This document shows positions 23,508-32,460 of a stretch of 64,000 nt of DNA, one piece after another. The DNA comes from Syntrophorhabdaceae bacterium. GTDB taxonomy: Bacteria; Desulfobacterota; Syntrophorhabdia; Syntrophorhabdales; Syntrophorhabdaceae. The notes under the pieces are model-generated. The model was given only the letters and a program-made list of their open reading frames with translations. It was not told the origin of the DNA and made no database searches. Both the position numbers and the translations under genes were made by a program. The DNA lies in the NCBI GenBank assembly GCA_036504895.1, contig DASXUJ010000062.1:1-64000 (forward strand), read 5' to 3'. Within the stretch, counting starts at the first letter, position 1, and every line of letters begins with the position of its first letter.

Positions 23508-23785
23508 TGGAATGTCCAAAATGCCACGCCCCTCTCGACGGTGAGCGAATCTCCTTCAGGGACGAATGCCCTCTCTGCGGGACCGACCTCCACGCCTGCA
23601 TCTACTGCCGGTTCTACGACCAGGGCAAGGCCAACCGCTGCAGAGAGCCTCAGGCCGATTACGTCCATGAGCGGGACCGTGCCAATGTCTGTGAATATTT
23701 CAATTTTGAATATAAGGACGCCTCAAGGGCCTCCGGAAAAGATGCCGCCCAGAAGCTCTGGGATGAGGTGTTCAGGAAGGGCTGA
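23504..23785 (+). CDS. Cys-rich zinc-ribbon-like protein, unknown function
   Basis: A 93-residue protein with eight cysteines in the first two thirds: C4-x2-C7, C22-x2-C25, C32-x2-C35, C46 and C63. The first four look like a zinc ribbon; the remaining part with CIYCRFYD, RCREPQADYV and RANVCEYF recurs as a unit in hypothetical proteins of related bacteria as far as I recall, and may bind a second metal. The rest is helical. It starts at ATG 23504 overlapping the HAD stop (ATGATGG), with a second ATG at 23507. Cotranscription with the HAD gene suggests a shared pathway, but no role can be assigned. Confidence 0.65.
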   Translation: MMECPKCHAPLDGERISFRDECPLCGTDLHACIYCRFYDQGKANRCREPQADYVHERDRANVCEYFNFEYKDASRASGKDAAQKLWDEVFRKG

Positions 23786-23823
23786 GGTCTCCCGCAAGGC
23801 CTTATTCTGCAATAATTAACCTT

Positions 23824-26496
23824 TTACTCCGGCGGCGCTCCACCCTTTTCGGGCCCGGCGGCACATTCCTCGAGCACTCGCAGGATCGGCATATAATCGT
23901 AGTTCTCTACCAGACGCCCCAGCGCATGTGCCAGAGCTGCGTCTCTTTCATTGATCCCGATAACAATCCTGGAAATCGACTCCTGGTCAGCCCTGATCAA
24001 CGCATCCGAAAGCTCCTGCCGTAGTGATGACGAAAGCCCTTCCAGCGCGGCCGGCTTAAAAAATCCGTCATCCGTCTCCGGCAACCCTGTCCTCTCCCCG
24101 TATAAGTATTCGATTCCAAGGTGTCTCCGCATGCAATCGAATATCTCTTCAGGACGGTAAGGCTTACGCACCAGGTCGTCCATATCCGCAGCCATAACCT
24201 CTTCCTTATGCTCCACAAGTGCCGAGGCCGTAACCGCGACGATCTTCACGTCCCTGCCGCCCTCGAGCCCTCGGATCGCACGGGTTGCCTGGAGACCGTC
24301 CATGACGGGCATACGCCGATCCATCCAGATAAAGTGCGGCTTCCACTCTTGAAAAAGACGCACCCCTTCCCGGCCGTTTACCGCGCTCTTCACACGGAGA
24401 CCCACACCTTCCAGAAGGCGTGTGAGAAGGAGTCTGTTTTCCGCCTGGTCTTCCACAATCAGGATACGCCACTCCTCGGGTCCGGGCGCAATGGCAACGG
24501 GTCTTGCCCTTTCCTTCAGGGACGACTCCCTGACCGGCTCGTCGCTCACCTTTGCAGGCAGCTCAACACGAAATAGCGAACCCGTGCCGGGGGTGCTTTC
24601 CACCTCAATTTTTCCACCCATCAGTTCAACGAACTGTTTCGTAATAGCGAGACCGAGACCGGTCCCTTTCTGGGCGCTCGTCTTCCCCACCTGCACGAAA
24701 GGGTCGAATATATCGCGCCGGTCTTCCTCGCTGATACCGACGCCGCTGTCCTCCACCTCTATCGCGATCACGGGGCCCCGGAGCCGGAGGTGCAAGGTGA
24801 TGCTGCCACGGTCGGTAAATTTCACGGCATTGGTGAAAAGGTTTATGATCACCTGCCTCAATTTCACCCCGTCGCTACGAACTATTTTAGGAAAATCATA
24901 CGATTGGTCGAGAAGAAGATCGAGCCCCTTCTTTGCTGCCCGTTCCTGCATCATGGCCATTATTTCCCGCATCATGGCATGGAGGTCCACGGGCTCTTCA
25001 TCTATCTTGACGCGACCCGCTTCGATCTTCGCCATATCGAGGACGTCGTCAATGAGAGAGAGCAGGTATTCCCCGCTACGCCTGATTATCTCGAGGCTCT
25101 CTCGCTGCACGGGGGTTGTGGAAGGGTCGTTTTGCATGAGATCGGAAAATCCGAGGATGCCGTTCATCGGGCTTCTCAGCTCATGGCTCATATTCGCGAG
25201 AAAGGCGCTCTTGGCCCTGTTCGCATGCTCCGCCCGCTCGGTTGCCTCCGCCAACTCCCGGCTGCGAACGATAAGGGCGGAGTTCGCCTGGGCCAGTTGC
25301 CCCAGGGTCTTCCGCCGTTGCAGGCTCACACGGATGAGAGTTATCACCAGTAGCGTCTCCAGTGCAAACGCGGCGAACGCAAGGAGCACATAATTCCGAT
25401 AGCGCTGCCAAAGCGTTTTCTCGCGGTGCAAAATCACGCTTCCCGGCGGCAAGCGAGTATCAGGAATACTCCATTTCCGAAGCGCGGGAGCATCAAAATA
25501 ATATCCGGTCAGCTCTTCCTTCAGCTGCTTTCCGGATAATCTGAGCGGTGAATCATACCCTGCAGCGATAACACGGCTCATCAAACCGCCTTCTTTCTCG
25601 CCGCTCCTCAAGAACCCCCCGACCACATTTCCCTTCATGTGAGAGTCAAGGACCCCGAAAACAGGAACCGAAGCGGATTCGCCGAGCCGTTGAGCCACCC
25701 TTTCCTGATAACCATGCTTCCCCAGGCGGTCATAGGACATCCCGAGATAGAGAATGGCTGCAGTCCTCGGAAGCTTTCCTGCCTTTTCATACACCTCTTC
25801 AAAAGAGAGATTGTCCCAGAACTCGAACTCCGCCCTGCCGGCGAAGGCACGTGACGACTCCCTCAGGTCTCCGAAGATTCCGGCAGCCCGGTGGCCGGGA
25901 TCACCCACCACCACAATACGTCGTGTCTGCGGCAGGACGTGGAGGATAGTGGCAATTGCAATCTTTCCTCCATCGGAAAGGGCAGAGAAAGAGGCGTCCT
26001 GAGAAATACCCGGCGTATTGGCTTTCCCGATCATGTTGAAAAAGAGCCGGGGAGTTCCGGAAAAGAGGCCCGGGTTGCCGGAAAGAAATTCAGCTGCGGG
26101 CAATGACTCGGTAAGGACCATATTGAACTTTGTGGAGCAATATTTTGCCGCGAGGTATTCAGCGAGCGCCTTCCGGCCGTCGGCCGTTTCGAGACGGCCG
26201 AGGTCAAGCTGCTCCTCGTATACATCCGGCCGGATGCCTTCCGGTATTTCATGCAAACCTTGTGCAAGGCCCTTTCGCACGTTTGCGGTGTAACTGTATC
26301 CGTCGTTGAAGGAATAAAGCACGAGTGTTTTCCGGTTTTCTGCTGTTTCCTTTTTTTCTCCCCACGAAGGAACGGCATAGAAGATGAAAAGACAGCACAA
26401 GGCCCAAACCAAATACAGATTGCCTCTCCCATGGCCGGAAAACCGTGCTATCGCCGCCCCCTGACGCCCTTTGGAAGAAGAAACCTTTTCACTCAT
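23824..26496 (-). CDS. hybrid sensor histidine kinase with periplasmic binding-type sensor
   Basis: A 890-residue membrane sensor. A signal/anchor helix (27-45) is followed by a periplasmic domain (about 50-365) of the ABC substrate-binding-like type, with [10 protein letters not shown] at its start. A second membrane helix (368-392) and a coiled coil lead to the HisKA domain with phospho-accepting H438 (NMSHELRSP), a HATPase domain (N box [10 protein letters not shown] boxes EDSGVGIS and GTGLGLAI), and a receiver domain with D726 (WMDRRMP). The C-terminal ~90 residues are helical without a clear Hpt histidine. ATG 26496 overlaps the stop of the GGDEF gene by 8 bases (ATGAGTGA), so the two are coexpressed. 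Confidence 0.88.
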   Translation of the reverse strand: MSEKVSSSKGRQGAAIARFSGHGRGNLYLVWALCCLFIFYAVPSWGEKKETAENRKTLVLYSFNDGYSYTANVRKGLAQGLHEIPEGIRPDVYEEQLDLGRLETADGRKALAEYLAAKYCSTKFNMVLTESLPAAEFLSGNPGLFSGTPRLFFNMIGKANTPGISQDASFSALSDGGKIAIATILHVLPQTRRIVVVGDPGHRAAGIFGDLRESSRAFAGRAEFEFWDNLSFEEVYEKAGKLPRTAAILYLGMSYDRLGKHGYQERVAQRLGESASVPVFGVLDSHMKGNVVGGFLRSGEKEGGLMSRVIAAGYDSPLRLSGKQLKEELTGYYFDAPALRKWSIPDTRLPPGSVILHREKTLWQRYRNYVLLAFAAFALETLLVITLIRVSLQRRKTLGQLAQANSALIVRSRELAEATERAEHANRAKSAFLANMSHELRSPMNGILGFSDLMQNDPSTTPVQRESLEIIRRSGEYLLSLIDDVLDMAKIEAGRVKIDEEPVDLHAMMREIMAMMQERAAKKGLDLLLDQSYDFPKIVRSDGVKLRQVIINLFTNAVKFTDRGSITLHLRLRGPVIAIEVEDSGVGISEEDRRDIFDPFVQVGKTSAQKGTGLGLAITKQFVELMGGKIEVESTPGTGSLFRVELPAKVSDEPVRESSLKERARPVAIAPGPEEWRILIVEDQAENRLLLTRLLEGVGLRVKSAVNGREGVRLFQEWKPHFIWMDRRMPVMDGLQATRAIRGLEGGRDVKIVAVTASALVEHKEEVMAADMDDLVRKPYRPEEIFDCMRRHLGIEYLYGERTGLPETDDGFFKPAALEGLSSSLRQELSDALIRADQESISRIVIGINERDAALAHALGRLVENYDYMPILRVLEECAAGPEKGGAPPE

Positions 26497-27424
26497 GGCG
26501 GATACAATTCCGGCCGGCCTCTTTGGCTGCATAAAGGGCGCGGTCGGCGGCCGCCACCAGGGAAGAAGGAAGAGACCCGCTCTCCGGTAAACGCATAGCT
26601 ACCCCAATGCTCACCGTCACGAAACCACGGTCGACGGCTGAATCGGGAATGGGTTCGTCTATGAAACGGGACTGAATATCTCTTGCAATGTTCATTGCCC
26701 CTTCCAATGGGGTATCTGGCATCACCACCACCACTTCCTCTCCCCCGTAACGCGCGACCAGGTCGGTGGAGCGACGCAGCACCGTGCGAACCTTCTCCGC
26801 CACCGTCTTCAGGCAGGCATCGCCGGCCAGATGGCCGTAGGTATCGTTATATAGTTTGAAGTGGTCCACGTCGATCATGGCCAGAGAGAGGGGGGTCCCG
26901 CTCCTCATATGGCCGTTCCATTCCCTCTCCAGGACCCGATCGAAACATGGGCGGTTGGCAATGCCAAGCAGTCCGTCCGTCTCCGACAGGCGCGTCAACT
27001 TTTCGTTTGCCTCGATCAAGGCCTGATTGAGCCGGGCCAGCTCCCGCCGTGACCTGTAGAGCTCGATGTGGGTAGTCGCCCTCGCCAGAACTTCTTCCCG
27101 CCTGAAAGGCTTTGTGATATAGTCCACCCCGCCCGCCTGAAAAGCGGCGAGTTTATCTTCGACGTCGGCCGCGGCGCTAATGAAGATCACGGGAATAGGC
27201 CTCAACATCGCGTCTTCCTTGAGACGCCGGCAGACTTCAAACCCGTCGAGCCCCGGCATGCGTACGTCCAGAAGGATCAACTCCGGCGGCTCCATACCGG
27301 CCGACCGCAGCGCCAACTCACCGTTATTGAGCGGCCGTACACGGAAACCCTCGGAAGCAAGCGTTTCCGTCAGGAGTTTAAGGGAAGCAGGGGTATCATC
27401 GACGATCAGGATATTACTGTTCAT
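26489..27424 (-). CDS. response regulator with GGDEF output (diguanylate cyclase)
   Basis: A 311-residue cytoplasmic regulator. The receiver domain (1-118) has phosphorylation site D53 in LLDVRMP and K105 in ITKPF. The GGDEF domain (about 150-311) has the metal site D185-x-D187 and the signature GGEEV (227-231), where the usual final Phe is Val, and an intact RxxD inhibitory site (R218-D221) five residues upstream. It should make c-di-GMP when phosphorylated, most likely by the hybrid kinase that overlaps its end. The frame is open upstream, but ATG 27424 has GGAG at good distance and begins the receiver domain. A ~120-base leader is predicted. Confidence 0.88.
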   Translation of the reverse strand: MNSNILIVDDTPASLKLLTETLASEGFRVRPLNNGELALRSAGMEPPELILLDVRMPGLDGFEVCRRLKEDAMLRPIPVIFISAAADVEDKLAAFQAGGVDYITKPFRREEVLARATTHIELYRSRRELARLNQALIEANEKLTRLSETDGLLGIANRPCFDRVLEREWNGHMRSGTPLSLAMIDVDHFKLYNDTYGHLAGDACLKTVAEKVRTVLRRSTDLVARYGGEEVVVVMPDTPLEGAMNIARDIQSRFIDEPIPDSAVDRGFVTVSIGVAMRLPESGSLPSSLVAAADRALYAAKEAGRNCIRHE

Positions 27425-27621
27425 TACCACTCCACTTTGGCTTCGCAGACACGCCCGAAGACCTCCTGCTGAACGGTTAGGCCCTGTCTCACGGCCTTCA
27501 GCCCACCACGGTTGCAAAACCTACGCGCGAGCCGGATGACAGCCGTGAATGATTATCGATTGTCCGGGAAATATCTTAAATGACGTGAACCGCTGCAGGG
27601 GCTCCACAAGATGGATACGAG

Positions 27622-27659
27622 AAAAAAAGAGGCGGCCCTTATCTCCGGGCGGGCCTCTC
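27622..27659 (-). terminator. intrinsic terminator after the UXS/Cys-rich genes
   Basis: Minus strand: a GC-rich stem GAGGC...GCCTC with inner GCCC/GGGC and a small internal loop, followed by seven T. It begins directly after the stop codon at 27660. Confidence 0.75.
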
Positions 27660-27914
27660 TCAGCGCGCAGTCTTTAGCCGGTCGCGGGATCGGGTAAATA
27701 TGATTCGGTATTTTTCGGAATCCGCGTCGAAACAGACCATGCACCCCTTCGCCCCGCAACTCCCTTCGTTCAGCTCGTCTTTGGGTGGAAGCGGTTCGAC
27801 GAGGACTTCAAGACCGAGGGATTCATAAAGCTCGGCCATTTCCGACAGACGGGGCTCACAGCTGACGAATTTCTTCTCCCATCCGTCGCGTGACAATTCC
27901 TCTTCCCTGGTCAT
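27660..27914 (-). CDS. small Cys-containing protein, unknown function
   Basis: An 84-residue soluble protein I do not recognise. It begins with a charged helical region (about 1-40), then GLEVLVEPLPPKDEL, then a cluster GSCGAKGCMVCFDAD with three cysteines (C-x4-C-x2-C), and ends in a short basic strand. The spacing could bind a metal or cluster, but a fourth ligand is not obvious apart from a Cys in VSCEP upstream. ATG 27914 shares one base with the stop of the UDP-xylose synthase gene (TGATG), so translation is coupled. A terminator follows immediately. It belongs to the nucleotide-sugar operon by position; no link to sugar chemistry is evident. Confidence 0.6.
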   Translation of the reverse strand: MTREEELSRDGWEKKFVSCEPRLSEMAELYESLGLEVLVEPLPPKDELNEGSCGAKGCMVCFDADSEKYRIIFTRSRDRLKTAR

Positions 27915-28924
27915 CACGGCGCCTTTTGGGACTGAAAATAGTCCACCGTTCTTTTCAAACCATCGCCCAGGGTGACGCGGGGCTGCCAACCGAGGTGCTG
28001 CCTGGCCTTCGCGATATCAGGGCACCTTCTTTTTGGATCGTCCTCGGGCAGACGCTCGAATACGATCTCGGAGGCCGATCCCGTCATCTCCACAATCTTT
28101 CTGGCGATTTCAAGGATCGATACCTCTTCCGGGTTGCCGAGATTGATGGGGCCGGAAAATCCCGACAGATGGGGCTTTGTATAGTCCGTCTGCCTTTCCG
28201 TCTCGCCCTTCTCGTAGTCCATCATCCGTACCATGCCCTCTATCATGTCTTCAACATAACAGAAGGACCTTGTCTGACTTCCGTCTCCGTAAATGGTGAT
28301 CGCCTCGCCCCGCAGGGCTTGTTCTATGAAATTACTCACCACCCGGCCGTCATCGGACCGCATTCTGGGGCCGTAGGTATTGAATATACGGATGACTTTT
28401 ACATCCACCGAATTCTGCCTCATATAATCGAAAAAAAGCGTCTCGGCGACTCTTTTGCCCTCATCATAGCAGCTACGCTTACCGATAGGGTTCACGTGCC
28501 CCCAGTACTCCTCAGTCTGGGGGTGGACCTCAGGGTCTCCGTACACCTCGCTGGTGGATGCCTGCATTACCCTCGCCCGCACCCTCTTCGCAAGGCCGAG
28601 CACATTGAGGGCACCCAGGACGTTGACCTTTGTGGTCTTCACCGGGTTATACTGGTAATGAATCGGACTTGCGGGACAGGCCAGGTTGAAGATCCAATCC
28701 ACCTCTACGAGAAGAGGTTCGGTGATGTCATGCCGGATCATCTCGAAGCGCGAATTTGCCGTGAGGTGACAAATATTCTCTTTTCTGCCCGTAAAGTAAT
28801 TATCCAGGCATATTACCTCATGTCCGTCCTTGAGCAGCCGCTCCGAAAGGTGGGAGCCGATAAATCCGGCCCCTCCGGTGATAAGAATTCGCTTTGGAAT
28901 AGAATAAGTGCGATAGGTATACAT
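27914..28924 (-). CDS. uxs: UDP-glucuronate decarboxylase (UDP-xylose synthase)
   Basis: A 336-residue NAD-dependent short-chain dehydrogenase-fold enzyme that converts UDP-glucuronate to UDP-xylose. GGAGFIGS (17-24) binds NAD; the catalytic set is T124/E126 in ASTSEVYGD and Y153-x3-K157 in RSCYDEGKR. The [20 protein letters not shown] and GRVVSNFI segments are specific to this group. The open frame continues 74 codons upstream, overlapping the dehydrogenase gene, but ATG 28924 has GAGGGAG before it and begins the Rossmann fold. It lies 74 bases after ugd, which makes its substrate, so the pair forms a UDP-glucose to UDP-xylose route for surface polysaccharide. Confidence 0.92.
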   Translation of the reverse strand: MYTYRTYSIPKRILITGGAGFIGSHLSERLLKDGHEVICLDNYFTGRKENICHLTANSRFEMIRHDITEPLLVEVDWIFNLACPASPIHYQYNPVKTTKVNVLGALNVLGLAKRVRARVMQASTSEVYGDPEVHPQTEEYWGHVNPIGKRSCYDEGKRVAETLFFDYMRQNSVDVKVIRIFNTYGPRMRSDDGRVVSNFIEQALRGEAITIYGDGSQTRSFCYVEDMIEGMVRMMDYEKGETERQTDYTKPHLSGFSGPINLGNPEEVSILEIARKIVEMTGSASEIVFERLPEDDPKRRCPDIAKARQHLGWQPRVTLGDGLKRTVDYFQSQKAP

Positions 28925-28998
28925 TTCTCCCTCATGAGAGGCGGGGAACGGTTTACTCCGAATCCCGGGGCGCTTACCTCTTGATCTCGCGCAAACTT

Positions 28999-30327
28999 CT
29001 ACCTCGCCGGCCTTCCGATGCAACTGTAATAGAAGCCGTGACCAGCTACGGTCGCAGGATTGTACTGGTTCCTTCCATCGAATATAACAGGCGCTTTCAT
29101 CACAGATTTCATCCGGTCGAAGTCCGGCTCTCTGAATGAAAGCCATTCGGTGACCAGGATAAGCGCGTCTACATCCTGAAGTACGTCGTACTGGCCCTTA
29201 CCGAAGACAATATTCGTGTTTCCCTCGAAAATTGCGCGGGCCACTTCCATGGCTTTCGGATCATAAAGCATGCAGAAGGCCCCCCTCTTCGTCAACTCAT
29301 CGACAATGTAGACGGCCGGGGCCTCCCTCATGTCGTCCGTATTGGGTTTGAATGCCAGGCCCCAGACGCCGAATTTTCGTCCCTTCACGTCGCCGCCGTA
29401 ATAGTCGAGCAGCTTGTTCGTAAAGGCGACCCTCTGGGAGGCATTCACCTTCATCACGTCTTCCAGTATGGAAGCCTCGCATCCATAATCCTGACATGTC
29501 TTTATGAGAGCACGCACGTCTTTGGGGAAACAGGAGCCGCCGAAGCCTACGCCGGGAAAAAGAAATTTTGGTCCGATCCTCGAATCGCTTCCCATGCCCC
29601 GCATCACCATCATTACATCGGCCCCCACTTTCTCACACATGGCCGCAATCTCGTTCATAAAGGAGATCCTTGTGGCAAGCATGGAGTTCGCCGCATATTT
29701 TGTCATTTCACTCGATCTTACATCCATCGCGAGAAGAGGCGCGCCCGTGCGGGTGAAGGGTGAATAAAGCTCTTTCAGTATCTCCCCTACCCTGCTATGC
29801 TCGACCCCTACGACTACCCGTTCGGGCTTCATGCAGTCATCGACTGCCACGCCCTCTTTCAGAAATTCGGGGTTCGATGCGATATCAAAGGCGATACCGG
29901 CGGCCCTCGCTTTCAATTCCTCGTCTATCGCTCCCTTCACCTTTTCGCAGGTTCCCACGGGAACGGTGGATTTGACTACCACGATCCTGTATTTCTCCAT
30001 CACCTTACCGATGCTATGGGCCACATTCATCACATATTTAAGGTCCGCGGAGCCGTCCTCATCCTGTGGAGTATTTACGGAGATGAAGACGATGAGTCCA
30101 TGGTCGACGGTTTCTTTGATATCGGTGGTGAACCTGAGCCGCCCTTCATCCATGTTGCGCTTCACTATTTCCTCGAGGTGAGGCTCATAGATGGGAATGA
30201 TCCCTTTATTCAGGTTTTCAATTTTCACGTCATCTATATCCATACAGATTACGTCATTGCCTGTCTCGGCAAAGCAAGCCCCCGTGACGAGGCCGACATA
30301 TCCCACTCCGATAACCGATATATGCAT
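28999..30327 (-). CDS. ugd: UDP-glucose 6-dehydrogenase
   Basis: A 442-residue NAD-dependent enzyme that oxidises UDP-glucose to UDP-glucuronate. The N-terminal nucleotide site is [15 protein letters not shown]; the catalytic cysteine lies in [10 protein letters not shown] (about residue 260); and FNPEFL-type (here SNPEFLKEG) and the C-terminal [15 protein letters not shown] substrate-binding motif are present. GGAGG lies before ATG. It is the first gene of the ugd-uxs-small-protein unit and is divergent from rimP, with about 230 bases between. The next enzyme uses its product. Confidence 0.95.
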   Translation of the reverse strand: MHISVIGVGYVGLVTGACFAETGNDVICMDIDDVKIENLNKGIIPIYEPHLEEIVKRNMDEGRLRFTTDIKETVDHGLIVFISVNTPQDEDGSADLKYVMNVAHSIGKVMEKYRIVVVKSTVPVGTCEKVKGAIDEELKARAAGIAFDIASNPEFLKEGVAVDDCMKPERVVVGVEHSRVGEILKELYSPFTRTGAPLLAMDVRSSEMTKYAANSMLATRISFMNEIAAMCEKVGADVMMVMRGMGSDSRIGPKFLFPGVGFGGSCFPKDVRALIKTCQDYGCEASILEDVMKVNASQRVAFTNKLLDYYGGDVKGRKFGVWGLAFKPNTDDMREAPAVYIVDELTKRGAFCMLYDPKAMEVARAIFEGNTNIVFGKGQYDVLQDVDALILVTEWLSFREPDFDRMKSVMKAPVIFDGRNQYNPATVAGHGFYYSCIGRPAR

Positions 30328-30486
30328 AAAACCTCCATACCGTATTTGTCCCTTTATTTACCTGGAAAAGCCCCGGAAAGTCAACTATATTATACGTATA
30401 AGCGACCCGGGGGTCAAGGTGGGGACCGAGATTTCCCGAAGTTGGGAGAGGCGGAAAAACAACTGCCCCGGACAGCGAATAACCTA

Positions 30487-30515
30487 TTGAAATAATATCC
30501 ATATTATGTTAACAT
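30487..30515 (+). promoter_or_regulatory. candidate promoter of the rimP-nusA-infB operon
   Basis: TTGAAA (30487-30492), 17-base spacer, TAACAT (30510-30515; 4 of 6). The predicted leader of about 40 bases runs to rimP. The -35 match is good, the -10 match moderate. Confidence 0.4.
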
Positions 30516-30559
30516 TTAACCCGTTAGTGGGCTCGACCCGCTATTTTACTTTATAGGTC

Positions 30560-31024
30560 ATGGTATACGAACAGGAGATCATAGAAAAGATCGAGTCCCT
30601 TCTCGCGCCCATAGTTCGCGAGGAGGCGGTCGAACTCGTCGATGTGGAGTTCAAGCCGGCCGGAAAGCGGTGGGTGCTTCGTATCTTCATCGATAAAGAG
30701 GGCGGCGTCACCATCTCCCATTGCGAAAAGGTCGCCAGGGAGCTCGGGAGACTGCTCGACGTGGAGGATTTTATCGAGCATGCCTATACTCTTGAAGTAT
30801 CGTCACCGGGGCTGACGAGGGCATTGAAGAAGAAGGAAGACTTTGCCCGGTATAAAGGGCAAAGGTGCAAAATCGTAACGAATGAGCCCTTGGACGGCAG
30901 AAGCGAATTCAAGGGAGAAATCGTCAATGTTGACGACGATAAAGTTGAGATTAAAGGAAAAATAGGTGTATTTACTGTTCCGATATGTGCTATAAAAAAG
31001 GCAAACTTAGAATTCGAATTATAA
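30560..31024 (+). CDS. rimP: ribosome maturation factor
   Basis: A 154-residue protein needed for late assembly of the 30S subunit. The N-terminal domain has the typical LVDVEFKPAGKRWVLRIFIDKEGGV, followed by CEKVARELGRLLDVEDFI and the conserved YTLEVSSPGLTRALKKKEDF motif. The C-terminal SH3-like barrel begins near residue 90. It is the first gene of the classic rimP-nusA-infB operon and is 9 bases ahead of nusA. It starts with ATG at 30560. Confidence 0.95.
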   Translation: MVYEQEIIEKIESLLAPIVREEAVELVDVEFKPAGKRWVLRIFIDKEGGVTISHCEKVARELGRLLDVEDFIEHAYTLEVSSPGLTRALKKKEDFARYKGQRCKIVTNEPLDGRSEFKGEIVNVDDDKVEIKGKIGVFTVPICAIKKANLEFEL

Positions 31025-31033
31025 GGGGTACAC

Positions 31034-32419
31034 ATGTATTTTGATTTAAATTACGTGATCGAGCAAGTGGGAAAGGAGAAGGGCATACCGAAGGAAACCC
31101 TTATCTCCGCCCTCGAAGAGGCCATACTCTCCGCCTCCAAAAAGAAGTACGGCAGCCATCTTGATCTCGAAGCGAAGTATAATGAAGAGCTAGGCGAAAT
31201 AGAGGTCTTTCAGTTCAAAACCGTCGTCGAGGAGACAAACGAGCCCGATGTGGAGATATCCATTGAAGAGGCGAGAGTACATGATCCCGAGTGCGAGATA
31301 GGCGACAGCATAGGCATTAAGATGGATACTTCGTCCCTCGGCAGGATCGCTGCCCAGACCGCGAAGCAGGTAATAGTCCAAAAGGTGCGCAATGCCGAGA
31401 GCGATGTCATTTATAACGAATATAAAAGCAAGAAGGGTGAAATCGCAACAGGGGTGGTTCAACGAGTCGAAAAGAATCATTATGTGATCAACCTGGGGAA
31501 AACGGAAGCGGTATTGCCTGTCAAAGAAGTGATACCCGGCGAGGGATTCCGGCAGAGAGACAGGATAAAAGCATTCATTCTTGACGTGGAGAAAACCCAA
31601 AAAGGCTGCACCATCCTGCTTTCGAGGACCCATCCCGGTTTTCTCATGAAGCTCTTCGAGCTGGAAGTCCCGGAAGTACAGGAAGGGATAATAAAGATCG
31701 TCGGCGCCGCCAGGGAGCCTGGCGAGAGAGCAAAGATATCCGTACACAGCACGGACACCGATGTGGACCCTATAGGGGCCTGCGTGGGAGTAAAAGGCTC
31801 GAGAGTGCAAGCGGTAGTCCAGGAGCTGAGAGGCGAAAAAATAGATATCATACCATGGAGCAAAGACCCCGCGAAATTCGTGTGCAATACTCTTGCGCCT
31901 GCCCGGGTATCCAAGGTTTACATAAATGAGGAAGAGCATTCGATGGAGATCATCGTGAATGATGATCAGCTTTCAGTCGCCATAGGGAAAAAAGGACAGA
32001 ACGTGCGTCTCGCATCGAGACTGACCGGGTGGAAGATAGATATTAACAGTGAATCAGAGGTTGAGATTACGTCGCGCAAGATTATAGAAGACTTAATGGA
32101 GAAATTGAAAGTCAGCGAGATTCTTGCCCGCATTCTCCACGACGAATACCTGAGAGACCCTCAGGACCTCGCAAAGCTCACGTCCGAGGAGCTTAATAAG
32201 ATTACCAGCATTTCTATCGAAGACTGCAAAAGGATTATAGAACAGGCAAAACTGGTCAGAGACAAGGAAAGGTCGGAAAAGGCCGAGGAGCGGCAGGAAG
32301 AGTCAGCAGCCGAAACAACCGAAACGGCCGATGCAACCGAGGCAGCCGATGCAACCGAAACGGCCGAGGCAGCCAAAGCAACCGAGGCAACCGAAACAGC
32401 CGAGACTCGGCAACCGTAG
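31034..32419 (+). CDS. nusA: transcription elongation/antitermination factor
   Basis: A 461-residue RNA polymerase-binding factor that controls pausing, termination and antitermination. It has the N-terminal NusA domain (1-125), an S1 domain (about 135-200), and tandem KH domains (about 200-340, with VGVKGSRVQAV and AIGKKGQNVRLA loops). A helix-hairpin-helix-like region follows (about 365-415). The last ~40 residues are a low-complexity tail made of Thr, Glu, Ala and Asp in TEA/TAEA units, coded by imperfect direct repeats near 32305-32410, which may vary in length. AGGGG precedes ATG. It is followed by infB after 41 bases. Confidence 0.96.
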   Translation: MYFDLNYVIEQVGKEKGIPKETLISALEEAILSASKKKYGSHLDLEAKYNEELGEIEVFQFKTVVEETNEPDVEISIEEARVHDPECEIGDSIGIKMDTSSLGRIAAQTAKQVIVQKVRNAESDVIYNEYKSKKGEIATGVVQRVEKNHYVINLGKTEAVLPVKEVIPGEGFRQRDRIKAFILDVEKTQKGCTILLSRTHPGFLMKLFELEVPEVQEGIIKIVGAAREPGERAKISVHSTDTDVDPIGACVGVKGSRVQAVVQELRGEKIDIIPWSKDPAKFVCNTLAPARVSKVYINEEEHSMEIIVNDDQLSVAIGKKGQNVRLASRLTGWKIDINSESEVEITSRKIIEDLMEKLKVSEILARILHDEYLRDPQDLAKLTSEELNKITSISIEDCKRIIEQAKLVRDKERSEKAEERQEESAAETTETADATEAADATETAEAAKATEATETAETRQP

Positions 32420-32460
32420 AAATCCAAAAAGAGCAGACGGGACTTAGGAAGGATTAAGGA

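Noticed and set aside
27425-27557. Possible c-di-GMP (GEMM) riboswitch before the GGDEF gene
   Set aside because: The conserved GEMM core sequence is not present; only a long GC-rich leader is seen.
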